Of a DNA stretch of 64,000 nucleotides, positions 45,743 through 54,631 are shown in pieces. Source of the DNA: CAZSLC01 sp964607675 (lineage in GTDB: Bacteria; Bacteroidota; Bacteroidia; Bacteroidales; UBA932); NCBI GenBank assembly GCA_964607675.1, contig CAZSLC010000004.1, forward strand, positions 38,646-102,645. Reading direction: 5' to 3'. Each line of letters starts with the position of its first letter. The stretch's first letter is position 1. The position numbers were made by a program, and so were the translations under genes. Under the pieces are notes generated by a model. It did not search any database. It was not told the DNA's origin and was given only the letters and a program-made list of their open reading frames with translations.

Positions 45743-46195
45743 TTAGAGAACAAGGAATGAAGAAGCAAATGCTAAAATAGCATATAATTCAGGAAATACT
45801 GCTAAAATCAAAGTCTTTCCAAATACGTCTTGCCCGTTTGCCATCTCATTGATCCCATTGGCAACGAGATTTGCTTGTCTTATAGCTGAATAGTAACCTG
45901 CAATACCTACTGCTAATCCAGCTGCACACATAGCTAAACCCTCATTTAAAGAAAGAATCTCAAGACCTTTTAATTTGTTAAGCATCAAGAAAAAGCCAGC
46001 GAAACCATATAGCCCTTGAGTAGAGGGTAGAGCACATAGAATCATAGATGACCCAAAAATATCAGGGTTCTTTTTAAGAGCTGATACTGTAGCGTTACCC
46101 CCTATAGTAACACCGACTGCACTTCCTATACATGCAACAGTCAACATAACGGCCATACCAAGGTAAGCTAAAATGAAAGGTAATGTTTGTTCCAT
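45743..46195 (-). CDS. ntpK: V-type ATP synthase subunit K (proteolipid c-ring)
   Basis: A 150-residue membrane proteolipid with four transmembrane helices in two hairpins, the rotor ring of V-ATPases. Residues corresponding to the Na+ site of Enterococcus hirae NtpK are all present: Leu56, Thr59 and Gln60 (LPSTQGLYGF), Gln107 (AIRQANL) and Glu136 (FPELYAI), with Tyr63 too. The spacing matches closely. Sodium rather than proton coupling is therefore likely. It is the last ATPase gene in the operon. Confidence 0.94.
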   Translation of the reverse strand: MEQTLPFILAYLGMAVMLTVACIGSAVGVTIGGNATVSALKKNPDIFGSSMILCALPSTQGLYGFAGFFLMLNKLKGLEILSLNEGLAMCAAGLAVGIAGYYSAIRQANLVANGINEMANGQDVFGKTLILAVFPELYAILAFASSFLVL

Positions 46196-46200
46196 AAATT

Positions 46201-48012
46201 TTAATTTTTATTGTTATTATTGTTTACTGATTTTTTTAAAGGATTGAATGCCCTTCCACCTCCAGTGAAATTTGCATTTTTATAAAACTCTACAAATGTA
46301 AGACGCATGGGGTGGACAAATGCTCCCAAAGCACTAAGTGCCATTACTGCCATGTGTCCCACAATCAACATGATGATAGCTAATACCCATCCCAAGTATG
46401 GAATTGAAGACATTTGCATTGCCACAGAGTTAACAACCATGCCAAGGATTCCACCTGCAGTAGCTAAACCAAAAAGACGAATATATGAGAGCATATCTCC
46501 AAAAACTCCTGTAATATCATAAAGGGAAGTAATTCCCATTATTGGACGTAGAAAAATATTTTTTGTTGGCTTGCTGAAAAATAAAATTAATCCAATACTT
46601 CCAAAAAGTAAAATTTTACTGACAATAGGGGAGATGAATGTTTTGTCCATTTCCATACCAGCGTATGCCAAGGTTGCCCAGACAATAAGTATTGACCATC
46701 CGAAACAGGTGATACCTTCATTCCACATTTTTTTTGTAAAACAATAAATACCACGAACCACTCTCGCAAATATGATATGAAAAAGTCCAAATAGAATTCC
46801 AAACCAAAATAACTTCATATCAGAAAAAAAGAGATCATCTATGAACTTTGGAAGGTCGAATAGTTCATAAAGTTTCGCGCCGAAAAAAGTTCCTGTTAGT
46901 GCTGGCATTATAATAGTCCCAATACCGAGATAGGTTACTAGTATTCCGTATTTCTTAAATTTGGGAATGGCGAAAGTGGCAATTAATCCAACAATAAGAA
47001 GAATTAATCCATAACCCATATCTCCAAGACAAAAACCAAAAAATAGCATATAAAATGGGGCGAAAAATGGAGTAAGATCAAGTTCATCATATTTTGGTAG
47101 CATATAAAAATCGCCAATCACTTCAAATGCCCTTGTGAAGAAATTGTTTTTCAATTTAACAGGGGGATTATCTTCCCCTTTGGCAGCCTCTTCAATATAA
47201 TAAGCCTCGCTATCATTCAAAAAATCATCTATCCTTTTACTATCGTCAACAAGGGCAAAACCTTCTAAAGTTGCAATTGATTCTTCTCCTTCATACTTAG
47301 TTGAAGCATCTGCTAAGTAGTAATCAAGACTCGAATCTATTTCTCCCTTCAGAATCTCAAGTTTGTCAATATATTGACTAAATGATGAGACTAAAGAGAT
47401 AAGTGATTCTAACTCTGAGTTTAGAGTAACCAAATTGTTCTCTATAGTTGATATTGGAGTATCAGGAAATTTACTCTCTTGGATACTAAAATCAAATTGT
47501 TCATCTTTTGGAACCAAAATGGTGAAATAGATCCTGTCATTTGTTTTATTTAAAATCGTAAGAGGGTATTCATTTTCCCAGTTCTTGTCAAATTTTTTTT
47601 CTACAATAGAGTAGAAGTGGAGACTGTATCCTATTTGCTCAATTTTGTCAATATCTTCCTTGTGGTAATCCCCCCACACTCTTCCCTCTTCTAATTCTCT
47701 TTGTTTAATAGTGATGAGTTGATTAATCTCTTCCTTGCGTGCTAAAGATTGTTCAATTGTACTCAGCAGCTCACCCTCAGGAATGAGCTTTTTATCGATT
47801 TGTTTTTGACTTTTCTCTTTCGGTAGAGATTTAATGGATTTAATTGCCATTCTATACCTGAATGATAATTCCATTAACTCTTTTGATTTAGTGTCAATGG
47901 CTCGTTTTGAACGAGTTATATCAACTAAACCAAGTTCTTGTACACTATTTAGAAAAGTATCAAGATCACTACTGAGTAGAATAATAGAATATTTATTCAT
48001 TTTTTTGATCAT
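46201..48012 (-). CDS. ntpI: V-type ATP synthase subunit I (stator a-subunit)
   Basis: A 603-residue membrane subunit that forms the ion half-channels and the stator link. The first 310 or so residues are soluble and coiled-coil rich. The remainder holds 7-8 transmembrane helices, starting with FFAPFYMLFFGFCLGDMGYG and including LSYIRLFGLATAGGILG (the conserved Arg of the half-channel region) and LGAFVHPMRLTFVEFYKN. It overlaps subunit D by 4 bp (ATGA). The start could instead be 12 bp later at the Met of MNKYS. Confidence 0.94.
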   Translation of the reverse strand: MIKKMNKYSIILLSSDLDTFLNSVQELGLVDITRSKRAIDTKSKELMELSFRYRMAIKSIKSLPKEKSQKQIDKKLIPEGELLSTIEQSLARKEEINQLITIKQRELEEGRVWGDYHKEDIDKIEQIGYSLHFYSIVEKKFDKNWENEYPLTILNKTNDRIYFTILVPKDEQFDFSIQESKFPDTPISTIENNLVTLNSELESLISLVSSFSQYIDKLEILKGEIDSSLDYYLADASTKYEGEESIATLEGFALVDDSKRIDDFLNDSEAYYIEEAAKGEDNPPVKLKNNFFTRAFEVIGDFYMLPKYDELDLTPFFAPFYMLFFGFCLGDMGYGLILLIVGLIATFAIPKFKKYGILVTYLGIGTIIMPALTGTFFGAKLYELFDLPKFIDDLFFSDMKLFWFGILFGLFHIIFARVVRGIYCFTKKMWNEGITCFGWSILIVWATLAYAGMEMDKTFISPIVSKILLFGSIGLILFFSKPTKNIFLRPIMGITSLYDITGVFGDMLSYIRLFGLATAGGILGMVVNSVAMQMSSIPYLGWVLAIIMLIVGHMAVMALSALGAFVHPMRLTFVEFYKNANFTGGGRAFNPLKKSVNNNNNKN

Positions 48013-48614
48013 GACTCTTCCTCCTCTTCAATTTGATGCCTTGTCTTTACTATTTTTTGACTTGCTTTGGAGAGATTCTCTTCATCTTCCATGTAGCGTT
48101 TAATTTTTCTTATAGCCTCTTGATAGCCAGGTATCTGAACCTTTTCGTACAAGTTCACTTTTTGAGTGGTTTTCTTACGTGAAAAATCAAGAATTGTGGA
48201 TTTGTAAGAGCAAATTTCAGATTCAATACCCAATTGAACGAGTTCTTTTAAAATGTTCACACCCTCTAAGTACCAAAGAGGTTTTTTAAAGAGATTAAAT
48301 TCTTTAACGTCATATACAACCCCTTTCAATTCTGGAATCCTAACGCCAGCAAACTTACTGCTTACTAATTCAACATCTTTGACAGATATGAGACCAGGTT
48401 CAAATTCATTCCATAATCGGGCGAGATAATTGTACTCTTCTAATGAAGAGGTCAATTGCTCTAACAACTTCTCTGATTTTTGTTTTGCTCTTTTGACTTC
48501 AAGTCTTAAGGCAGACTCTTTGTTTTTTAAAGTGGGCAAAGCCTGGGTCCTAACCTTCAATTGCTTATTGAGGTCGTTGAGTGAAGTTTTATTGAATTGG
48601 AATTTAATAGCCAT
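48009..48614 (-). CDS. ntpD: V-type ATP synthase subunit D
   Basis: The 201-residue central rotor stalk of V1, a long two-helix coiled coil. The N-terminal helix has FNKTSLNDLNKQLKVRTQALPTLKNKESAL, and the C-terminal helix ends KIVKTRHQIEEEEES. This matches the NtpD/AtpD pattern of an RxxLxxLKxKxxxL N-terminal helix. It lies 3 bp after the B gene and overlaps the I gene by 4 bp. Confidence 0.92.
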   Translation of the reverse strand: MAIKFQFNKTSLNDLNKQLKVRTQALPTLKNKESALRLEVKRAKQKSEKLLEQLTSSLEEYNYLARLWNEFEPGLISVKDVELVSSKFAGVRIPELKGVVYDVKEFNLFKKPLWYLEGVNILKELVQLGIESEICSYKSTILDFSRKKTTQKVNLYEKVQIPGYQEAIRKIKRYMEDEENLSKASQKIVKTRHQIEEEEES

Positions 48615-48617
48615 ATC

Positions 48618-49943
48618 TTAAATATTATCTTTCCAATATTTCTCAATCAATGTATTTTTTATTCCTGTTTCGGCTTTAGTAAAATATTTCCCGAAAAGGG
48701 ACCAAGCAGTATCAAGCATCTGGTCAATAGAAATATTGACATCTATTGCTAAAAGTTCTGTTGAATAGTCTTTTGCGTACTCAAGAGTGCGTTTATCATA
48801 ATCGCTAAGGTCAAATCCGTTTTCGAGTTTGATTTTAGCATTAGAAGCATCTGCATATAGACGCACTGCCGTATTCATCACTTGATTGTGATCTTCTCGT
48901 GTCTTAATACCTATAACACGTTGTTTAAGTCTTGAAAGAGATCTAAATGGATCGACAATAACTTTGCCAGTGTCGCTATCTTTTCTCAAAAACAACTGAC
49001 CTTCAGTAATATATCCTGTATTATCTGGTATAGCGTGAGTGATGTCACCATCATTTAGTGTGGTTACTGCTATGATAGTTATTGAACCACCTCCAGGGAG
49101 TTGAACAGCCTTCTCATATATCTTTGCCAGGTCAGAATAGAGGGACCCAGGCATTGAGTCTTTAGATGGGATTTGATCCATTCTATTGCTTACAATGCAT
49201 AGTGCATCAGAATACAAGGTCATATCAGTGAGCAATACTAGTACCTTCTCATTTTTATCAACAGCAAAGTATTCGGCAGCAGTAAGGGCCATATCTGGAA
49301 TTAAAAGCCTTTCTACTGGGGGTTGCTCTGTCGTGTTGACGAAACTAATAATCTTATTGAGAGCTCCAGCATCTTCAAACATTTGTTTGAAATAGAGGTA
49401 GTCGTCATTGGTGAGTCCCATCCCTCCGAGGATAATTTTATCAACATCGGCTCTCAAGGCCACCATTGCCATTACTTGGTTATATGGTTGATCGGGGTCA
49501 GCAAAAAATGGAATTTTTTGTCCCGATACAAGGGTGTTATTGAGGTCAATACCTGCTATGCCAGTAGGAATCAATTCAGATGGTTGTTTCCTTTTGTATG
49601 GGTTTACAGATGGCCCGCCGATGTTCCTTCTGATCCCTTCTACCTCTGGTCCTCCATCAATAGGTTTTCCATACGCATTGAAAAATCTTCCTGCTAACTC
49701 ATCGCTCACATTCAGGGAAGGTGGCTCTCCAAAAAATAGCACTTCTGCATTTGTTGGAATTCCCTCGGTCCCTGCAAAAACTTGAAGGGTGACTCTGTCT
49801 CCTTTCATTTTAACTACTTGTGCCAGCCTGCCATCCACTGTGGCAAGTTCATCATTGGTGACACCTTGTGCTGAAAGCGTTATTGTCGCCTTTGTAATAG
49901 CTTCAAGATGAGTGTAAATTCTTTGGAATGCATTAGTGCTCAT
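48618..49943 (-). CDS. ntpB: V-type ATP synthase subunit B
   Basis: The 441-residue regulatory subunit of the V1 hexamer, structurally like subunit A but without a Walker A motif. Signature segments are FNAYGKPIDGGP, NPYKRKQPSELIPTGIAGID, KIPFFADPDQPYNQV, VLLTDMTLYSDALCIVSNRMDQIPSKDSMPGSLYSDLAKIYEKA and FRSLSRLKQRVIG. It overlaps the end of the A gene by 11 bp. It lacks the catalytic lysine, as expected. Confidence 0.96.
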   Translation of the reverse strand: MSTNAFQRIYTHLEAITKATITLSAQGVTNDELATVDGRLAQVVKMKGDRVTLQVFAGTEGIPTNAEVLFFGEPPSLNVSDELAGRFFNAYGKPIDGGPEVEGIRRNIGGPSVNPYKRKQPSELIPTGIAGIDLNNTLVSGQKIPFFADPDQPYNQVMAMVALRADVDKIILGGMGLTNDDYLYFKQMFEDAGALNKIISFVNTTEQPPVERLLIPDMALTAAEYFAVDKNEKVLVLLTDMTLYSDALCIVSNRMDQIPSKDSMPGSLYSDLAKIYEKAVQLPGGGSITIIAVTTLNDGDITHAIPDNTGYITEGQLFLRKDSDTGKVIVDPFRSLSRLKQRVIGIKTREDHNQVMNTAVRLYADASNAKIKLENGFDLSDYDKRTLEYAKDYSTELLAIDVNISIDQMLDTAWSLFGKYFTKAETGIKNTLIEKYWKDNI

Positions 49944-51684
49944 AACTCAAATATTTATTAATTTGCTCAAGGTATTTATTGAAATCATCACTCTTGTATT
50001 CGGAGTAATTCAACTGTTTAAATAGATTAATAATCTCTTTGTAAAGAGAAGAGCACTCTTCAAAATTGTCAAAATCTCTCTCCACATCACAGATCTCAAG
50101 TACTTTTGAAAGCATAAATTCTTGTCTTTCAATAGGGGTGAGGGAGTCAACTTGATCAAAAGCATCTTGCTGTAGAATGACAAAATCTATCAACTCTGAT
50201 TTCCAATATTTTTCGTGGTAGTTTAATGGTACGCCATCATCACCTAAAATATTAATTTGCTCATAAGCCTCTTTACCCCTTAAAATGATGTTTTTAGCTT
50301 TCATCACTTTGTCAACCCATTCGTTGTCAATTCTTTGGCGGAGATGTGATATTATTTCTGGGTACTCAAGATATTTTGAGTAAGAGTCAATGGGATCAAC
50401 CGCAGGATAACGCTTTTTGTCTGCTCTGTTTTGAGATAGAGCGTAAAAACATCTCGCTGCTTTTTTGGTAGATTCGGTTACTGGCTCCTTCAAGTTACCA
50501 CCTGCTGGTGATACAGTGCCGATAAATGTAATGGAGCCTCTTTTTCCATTATTCAACTCAACTACCCCTGCTCGAGAGTAGAAATTGGAGATAATTGCCG
50601 AAAGATCGACAGGGAATGCATCTGCACCTGGTAGTTCTTCCAGACGATTGGACATCTCCCTAAGGGCCTGAGCCCATCTTGAAGTGGAGTCTGCTAACAA
50701 AAGTACTTTTAGTCCCATTGCTCTATAGTACTCGCAAATAGTCATAGCAGTATAGACTGATGCTTCACGGGCAGCAACTGGCATATTTGAAGTATTGCAG
50801 ATAATGGTTGTTCTCTCCATAAGGTAGCGTCCAGTATGAGGGTCTATTAATTCTGGGAACTCAGTAAATATTTCAACAACTTCATTGGCCCGTTCTCCGC
50901 AGGCAGCCATTACAATCACATCTGCTTCTCCTTGCTTTGCTATTGCATGTTGCAATACTGTTTTTCCACATCCAAATGGACCTGGGATAAATCCCGTACC
51001 ACCCTCTGCAATTGGATTTAGTGTGTCAATACACCTTACCCCTGTCTCCATGATTCTATCAGGTCTTGGCTTCTCTTTATATCCTGTAAGGGCCACTTTT
51101 ACTGGCCATTTCTGCATCATATTGACATTGATATGTTCACCATCTTCATTTATTAGGACTGCAATTGTATCTGTGATTTTATATTTGCCCGATTTTACAA
51201 CAGATTTTACTTTGTATTTACCTTTAAATACAAAAGGAACCATTATTTTATGAGGCAACCAACCCTCTTTGACCTCGGCGAGCCAATCTCCAGCGATCAA
51301 TTCGTCACCTTCTTTCGCAGTAGGGGTGAGTTCCCAATCTTTTTCTTCATCAAGTGGCATTGTATATTCACCCCTTTTGAGAAATACCTCTTTCATGGTG
51401 GCTAAATTGTTTTGAAGCCCGTCGTAAACACTTGATAACAACCCTGGACCGAGAGTTACCTCAAGCATATGACCATAAAACTCTACATCGTCCCCCAATT
51501 GTACACCTCTTGTACTATCATATACTTGTATAAATGCATTGTTTCCAGTTACTTTGATCACCTCAGACATCAGCTTTATTTCGTTCAGACTGATATAGCA
51601 GATTTCATTTTGGGATACAGGACCGTCAACTTCAACTGTGACGAGATTGGAAATGATTCCCGTTACTTTTCCCTTGGTATTCAT
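49933..51684 (-). CDS. ntpA: V-type ATP synthase subunit A (catalytic)
   Basis: The 583-residue catalytic subunit. Walker A is PGPFGCGKTVLQ, followed by AACGERANEVVEIFTEFPEL (with catalytic Glu), Walker B at VLLLADSTSRWAQALREMSNRL, and the arginine region in ELPGADAFP and SRAGVVELNNG. The V-type non-homologous insert is seen at about residues 110-190. It sits between the DUF2764 and B genes; this order is found in chlamydial and Bacteroidota V-ATPase operons. Confidence 0.97.
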   Translation of the reverse strand: MNTKGKVTGIISNLVTVEVDGPVSQNEICYISLNEIKLMSEVIKVTGNNAFIQVYDSTRGVQLGDDVEFYGHMLEVTLGPGLLSSVYDGLQNNLATMKEVFLKRGEYTMPLDEEKDWELTPTAKEGDELIAGDWLAEVKEGWLPHKIMVPFVFKGKYKVKSVVKSGKYKITDTIAVLINEDGEHINVNMMQKWPVKVALTGYKEKPRPDRIMETGVRCIDTLNPIAEGGTGFIPGPFGCGKTVLQHAIAKQGEADVIVMAACGERANEVVEIFTEFPELIDPHTGRYLMERTTIICNTSNMPVAAREASVYTAMTICEYYRAMGLKVLLLADSTSRWAQALREMSNRLEELPGADAFPVDLSAIISNFYSRAGVVELNNGKRGSITFIGTVSPAGGNLKEPVTESTKKAARCFYALSQNRADKKRYPAVDPIDSYSKYLEYPEIISHLRQRIDNEWVDKVMKAKNIILRGKEAYEQINILGDDGVPLNYHEKYWKSELIDFVILQQDAFDQVDSLTPIERQEFMLSKVLEICDVERDFDNFEECSSLYKEIINLFKQLNYSEYKSDDFNKYLEQINKYLSYEH

Positions 51685-51704
51685 GCGTATTGTTTATTAA
51701 TAAT

Positions 51705-52295
51705 TTATTTAAATTCTACACCTTTGAAAGTGCCCCTTACATCTTCAACAAGTTGCTTAAATAATATTGCACCTTCATTTTTATCGAGCTTATTCCATCT
51801 CTCTACAATTTGCCCTTTTGCTAAAAAAGCAAGAATCGTGTTTAAATTGAAATAGTCAAAAGTGACAATAGAGGAGATTTTATCCCATCTTAATTTGTCT
51901 AATTCTTTTTCTCTATCAATGATATTCTTTATTTCTAATATTTGAGATAGTCTTGAAACTTCTTCAAATTCACTATTTATATCTCCCACATAGTAATTAC
52001 TTATCTCTCCTTTGGACTGTTTGGTGAGAAATTTAACTTGAACATTCCTCAAGCATCTGTCGAATGCAAAATATTGAGAAATAAAATTATTCTTTGATTT
52101 AATCGCCCCTGTATAAAAGTGAATGGAGAGGTTGTTTACATCAGAGCCAAACTCAAACCACCTGAGGATCTTCTTATCTTTTTCTGAAAGCATATTAGTA
52201 ATATCTTCCAAAGTTTTATTATAAGAAAAACTGGATGGTTCAAAATCGGGGGATAACATGGGGAGCCCTGTTATAATATAGTGGTAATTGTCCAT
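51705..52295 (-). CDS. DUF2764 family protein in V-ATPase operon (subunit C position)
   Basis: A 196-residue protein, all-helical in appearance, starting MDNYHYIITGLPMLSPDF, which matches DUF2764. It sits between subunits E and A where other V-ATPase operons carry subunit C, which links the rotor to the c-ring. DRCLRNVQVKFL and KIISTIVTFDYFNLNTILAFLAKGQIVERW-type segments are compatible with a shortened C-like (d-type) subunit. I regard it as a functional replacement of C by position; sequence similarity to C cannot be judged here. Confidence 0.82.
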   Translation of the reverse strand: MDNYHYIITGLPMLSPDFEPSSFSYNKTLEDITNMLSEKDKKILRWFEFGSDVNNLSIHFYTGAIKSKNNFISQYFAFDRCLRNVQVKFLTKQSKGEISNYYVGDINSEFEEVSRLSQILEIKNIIDREKELDKLRWDKISSIVTFDYFNLNTILAFLAKGQIVERWNKLDKNEGAILFKQLVEDVRGTFKGVEFK

Positions 52296-52296
52296 A

Positions 52297-52908
52297 CTAA
52301 CCGAATAGTAACTTCTTGGTATAAGGCCTTAGGTAATTAGACAATAACTGTTCAAAATCATTATCAGTGAAACTAATGATGTAAGTTCCATTTTTAGGCC
52401 CAATTTTAAATCCACTATTTACTTGTTTTGAAAACGAGATATTTGTCCCCTCGCCTAAAAAAGAGCTAAGTTCTTGCTCAAAGTACGAATGTAATTCGTG
52501 TTTGGTATTGGCGGAAAGGATAATTTCTAATGGTACTGAAGTGCCATACGCAGCATTAAAAGAACTTATTACTGTTTTTATTATAGATCCAAGAAATTCT
52601 TTATCGGAAAGGACTTCATTGGTAGGTGCATCTATGACTTTAGCAATAATCACTCTCTCTATTTCTTGCTTTATTGCAGAAATAGTTTGAGTGGAGGCCA
52701 ATTTTAAGTCATTATTGGCTTTGAGCTTTATATCCTCTCCCTCTTTTCTTGCTGTCTCAATTATTTTTTTAGCTTCTTGTTTTGCTTCAGAGATAATTTT
52801 TGCAGCTTCAGTTTTCGCTTTCTCTTTTAGTTCCTCTCCATCTTTTTTCCCTTTTGATAAACCTTCTTGGTAAAGTTTATCTGTTAATTCTTGCAATTTA
52901 TTTTGCAT
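52297..52908 (-). CDS. ntpE: V-type ATP synthase subunit E
   Basis: A 203-residue peripheral-stalk subunit. The first 80 residues are a lysine/glutamate-rich helix (KLYQEGLSKGKKDGEELKEKAKTEA, then SEAKQEAKKIIETARKEG) typical of the E/H stalk. The C-terminal globular domain has LSANTKHELHSYFEQEL and ends YLRPYTKKLLFG. It is the first gene of the operon, transcribed from a promoter in the 123 bp gap after oadB. Confidence 0.9.
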   Translation of the reverse strand: MQNKLQELTDKLYQEGLSKGKKDGEELKEKAKTEAAKIISEAKQEAKKIIETARKEGEDIKLKANNDLKLASTQTISAIKQEIERVIIAKVIDAPTNEVLSDKEFLGSIIKTVISSFNAAYGTSVPLEIILSANTKHELHSYFEQELSSFLGEGTNISFSKQVNSGFKIGPKNGTYIISFTDNDFEQLLSNYLRPYTKKLLFG

Positions 52909-52936
52909 AATCTTTAGATATTAGAAATTGTACCAA

Positions 52937-52945
52937 TCAAAGTTA
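52937..52945 (-). promoter_or_regulatory. Putative -7 element for the V-ATPase operon
   Basis: TAACTTTGA on the minus strand fits TAnnTTTG, with a TTG about 20 bp further upstream. It is 29 bp before the subunit E start. Confidence 0.45.
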
Positions 52946-52973
52946 ACAAAAATTAAACCAAATTACAACAAAT

Positions 52974-53006
52974 AAAAAAAAGTGAGCACCATAATGCCCA
53001 CTTTTT
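52974..53006 (-). terminator. Rho-independent terminator after the decarboxylase operon
   Basis: An 11-position stem (52977-52987 with 52996-53006, one A-C mismatch) around an 8-base loop; on the minus strand it ends in a run of eight or nine T. It lies 26 bp after oadB and separates it from the V-ATPase operon. Confidence 0.78.
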
Positions 53007-53031
53007 ATCAGTGAATAACGTTATTTAGGAA

Positions 53032-54174
53032 TTATCCTAAGAATCCAAGTAGAATACCAGCTGCAACAGCACTTCCAATTACACCTGCTACATTTGGCCC
53101 CATCGCATGCATAAGTAGGTAGTTTGTCTTATCGTATTCAAGTCCAACATTGTTAGAAATTCGGGCGGCATCTGGTACGGCAGAAACCCCAGAGTTTCCA
53201 ATAAGTGGATTGATTTTGTTACCCTCTTTAAGGAATAAATTGAATATTTTAACAAATCCAACACCAGCTGTGGTTGCTATAACAAACGATAAGAAACCAA
53301 GGATGAAAATGAATACTGAGTTCCATTGAAGGAATTTATCAGCTTGTGTAGAGGCTCCAACTGTAAGTCCAATAAGAATTGTCACTATGTCGATAAGTGG
53401 TCCGCGAGCTGTCTCAGCAAGACGACGAGTTACACCACTTTCTTTTAGCAAGTTACCGAAAAACAACATACCCAGAAGAGGAAGGCCTGATGGCACGATG
53501 AAGGCCGTTGTCAAGAATCCAATAATAGGGAAAAGCCTTTTCTCTGTAGAAGATACAGGACGTGGTGGTTTCATTCTGATGAGTCTCTCGTGTTTGGTAG
53601 TGAGAAGCTTCATAATAGGAGGCTGGATAACTGGAACAAGAGCCATATATGAATATGCAGAGACTGCGATAGCACCCATCAAGTCAGGAGCAAGTCTTGA
53701 AGATAGGAAAATAGCGGTAGGGCCATCTGCACCACCAATGATACCAATTGCACCAGCTTCTGCTGGACTAAATCCAAACAATAATGCTAAAGCATAAGCA
53801 CCGAATATACCAAATTGGGCAGCAGCACCTATAAGGAGCAGTTTAGGATTTGAGATCAGTGAAGAGAAGTCTGTCATTGCTCCAATACCCAAAAAGATAA
53901 GGGGCGGATAAAATCCTCTCTGTACCCCTTGGTAGAGAATATTTAGGACTGAACCTTCTTCATATACACTCACCTGAAGTCCTGGAAACAAAGGTATGTT
54001 ACCAATTATTATACCGAATCCAATTGGTATCAATAACATAGGTTCCCATTCTTTCTTAATTGCAAGATACAAAAATGAAAGTCCAATAGCAATCATTATT
54101 ATGTATTGGAAATTGCAATTATAGAATCCTGTATATTGAAGGAATACTTTAAGATTTTCAACAATAGTATTCAT
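53032..54174 (-). CDS. oadB: Na+-translocating decarboxylase beta subunit (methylmalonyl-CoA decarboxylase)
   Basis: A 380-residue polytopic membrane subunit that couples decarboxylation of carboxybiotin to outward Na+ pumping. Functionally important segments are IGIIGGADGPTAIFLSSRLAPDLMGAIAVSAYSYMALVPVIQPP (with the Asp of the Na+ site and the Tyr-Ser pair) and GNSGVSAVPDAARISN. It is the last gene of the mce-mmdA-oadG-carrier-oadB operon and is followed by a terminator. The mmdA neighbour indicates methylmalonyl-CoA rather than oxaloacetate as substrate. Confidence 0.94.
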   Translation of the reverse strand: MNTIVENLKVFLQYTGFYNCNFQYIIMIAIGLSFLYLAIKKEWEPMLLIPIGFGIIIGNIPLFPGLQVSVYEEGSVLNILYQGVQRGFYPPLIFLGIGAMTDFSSLISNPKLLLIGAAAQFGIFGAYALALLFGFSPAEAGAIGIIGGADGPTAIFLSSRLAPDLMGAIAVSAYSYMALVPVIQPPIMKLLTTKHERLIRMKPPRPVSSTEKRLFPIIGFLTTAFIVPSGLPLLGMLFFGNLLKESGVTRRLAETARGPLIDIVTILIGLTVGASTQADKFLQWNSVFIFILGFLSFVIATTAGVGFVKIFNLFLKEGNKINPLIGNSGVSAVPDAARISNNVGLEYDKTNYLLMHAMGPNVAGVIGSAVAAGILLGFLG

Positions 54175-54175
54175 A

Positions 54176-54610
54176 TTATCCCAATATTACAAGGGGCTCA
54201 CCTTCAAGAACTGAATCCCCTTTGTTAACTTTAATGCTTTTAACTACTCCGTTTGCAGGGGCTTCGATGGTATTCTCCATTTTCATAGCCTCAAGTACAA
54301 GAAGTTTCTGACCAGATTTAACTTGCTCTCCTTCTTTAACGTCAACGCTTAGAATAACTCCAGGAAGTGGTGAATTGACTACAGTTCCCGATACTGGTGC
54401 AGCTTTTTCAGCTACCCTTGTAGATGGGGTAACTGCAGGAGCAGCGCTCTCTTTTCTAACTACTTTTATTGCCTTAGGTTTGCTTATTGGCTTTTCAAAC
54501 TCAACAGTGAATGATGATCCGTTAACTTCGACAGAAGCGGTTGTATCTTTAACTTCGTTGATAGCCACATTGTAGTTGTTACCGTTGATTTTTAATTTAT
54601 ATTCTTTCAT
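54176..54610 (-). CDS. Biotin carboxyl carrier subunit of the decarboxylase
   Basis: A 144-residue biotin carrier. Residues 1-40 form a small strand-rich attachment domain, residues 41-72 an Ala/Pro/Lys linker, and 73-144 the biotinyl domain with the EAMKM motif, whose Lys110 is the biotinylation site. It accepts CO2 from methylmalonyl-CoA on MmdA and passes it to OadB. It starts 21 bp after oadG and ends 1 bp before oadB. Confidence 0.94.
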   Translation of the reverse strand: MKEYKLKINGNNYNVAINEVKDTTASVEVNGSSFTVEFEKPISKPKAIKVVRKESAAPAVTPSTRVAEKAAPVSGTVVNSPLPGVILSVDVKEGEQVKSGQKLLVLEAMKMENTIEAPANGVVKSIKVNKGDSVLEGEPLVILG

Positions 54611-54631
54611 TGTATTACTATTATCTTTTTG

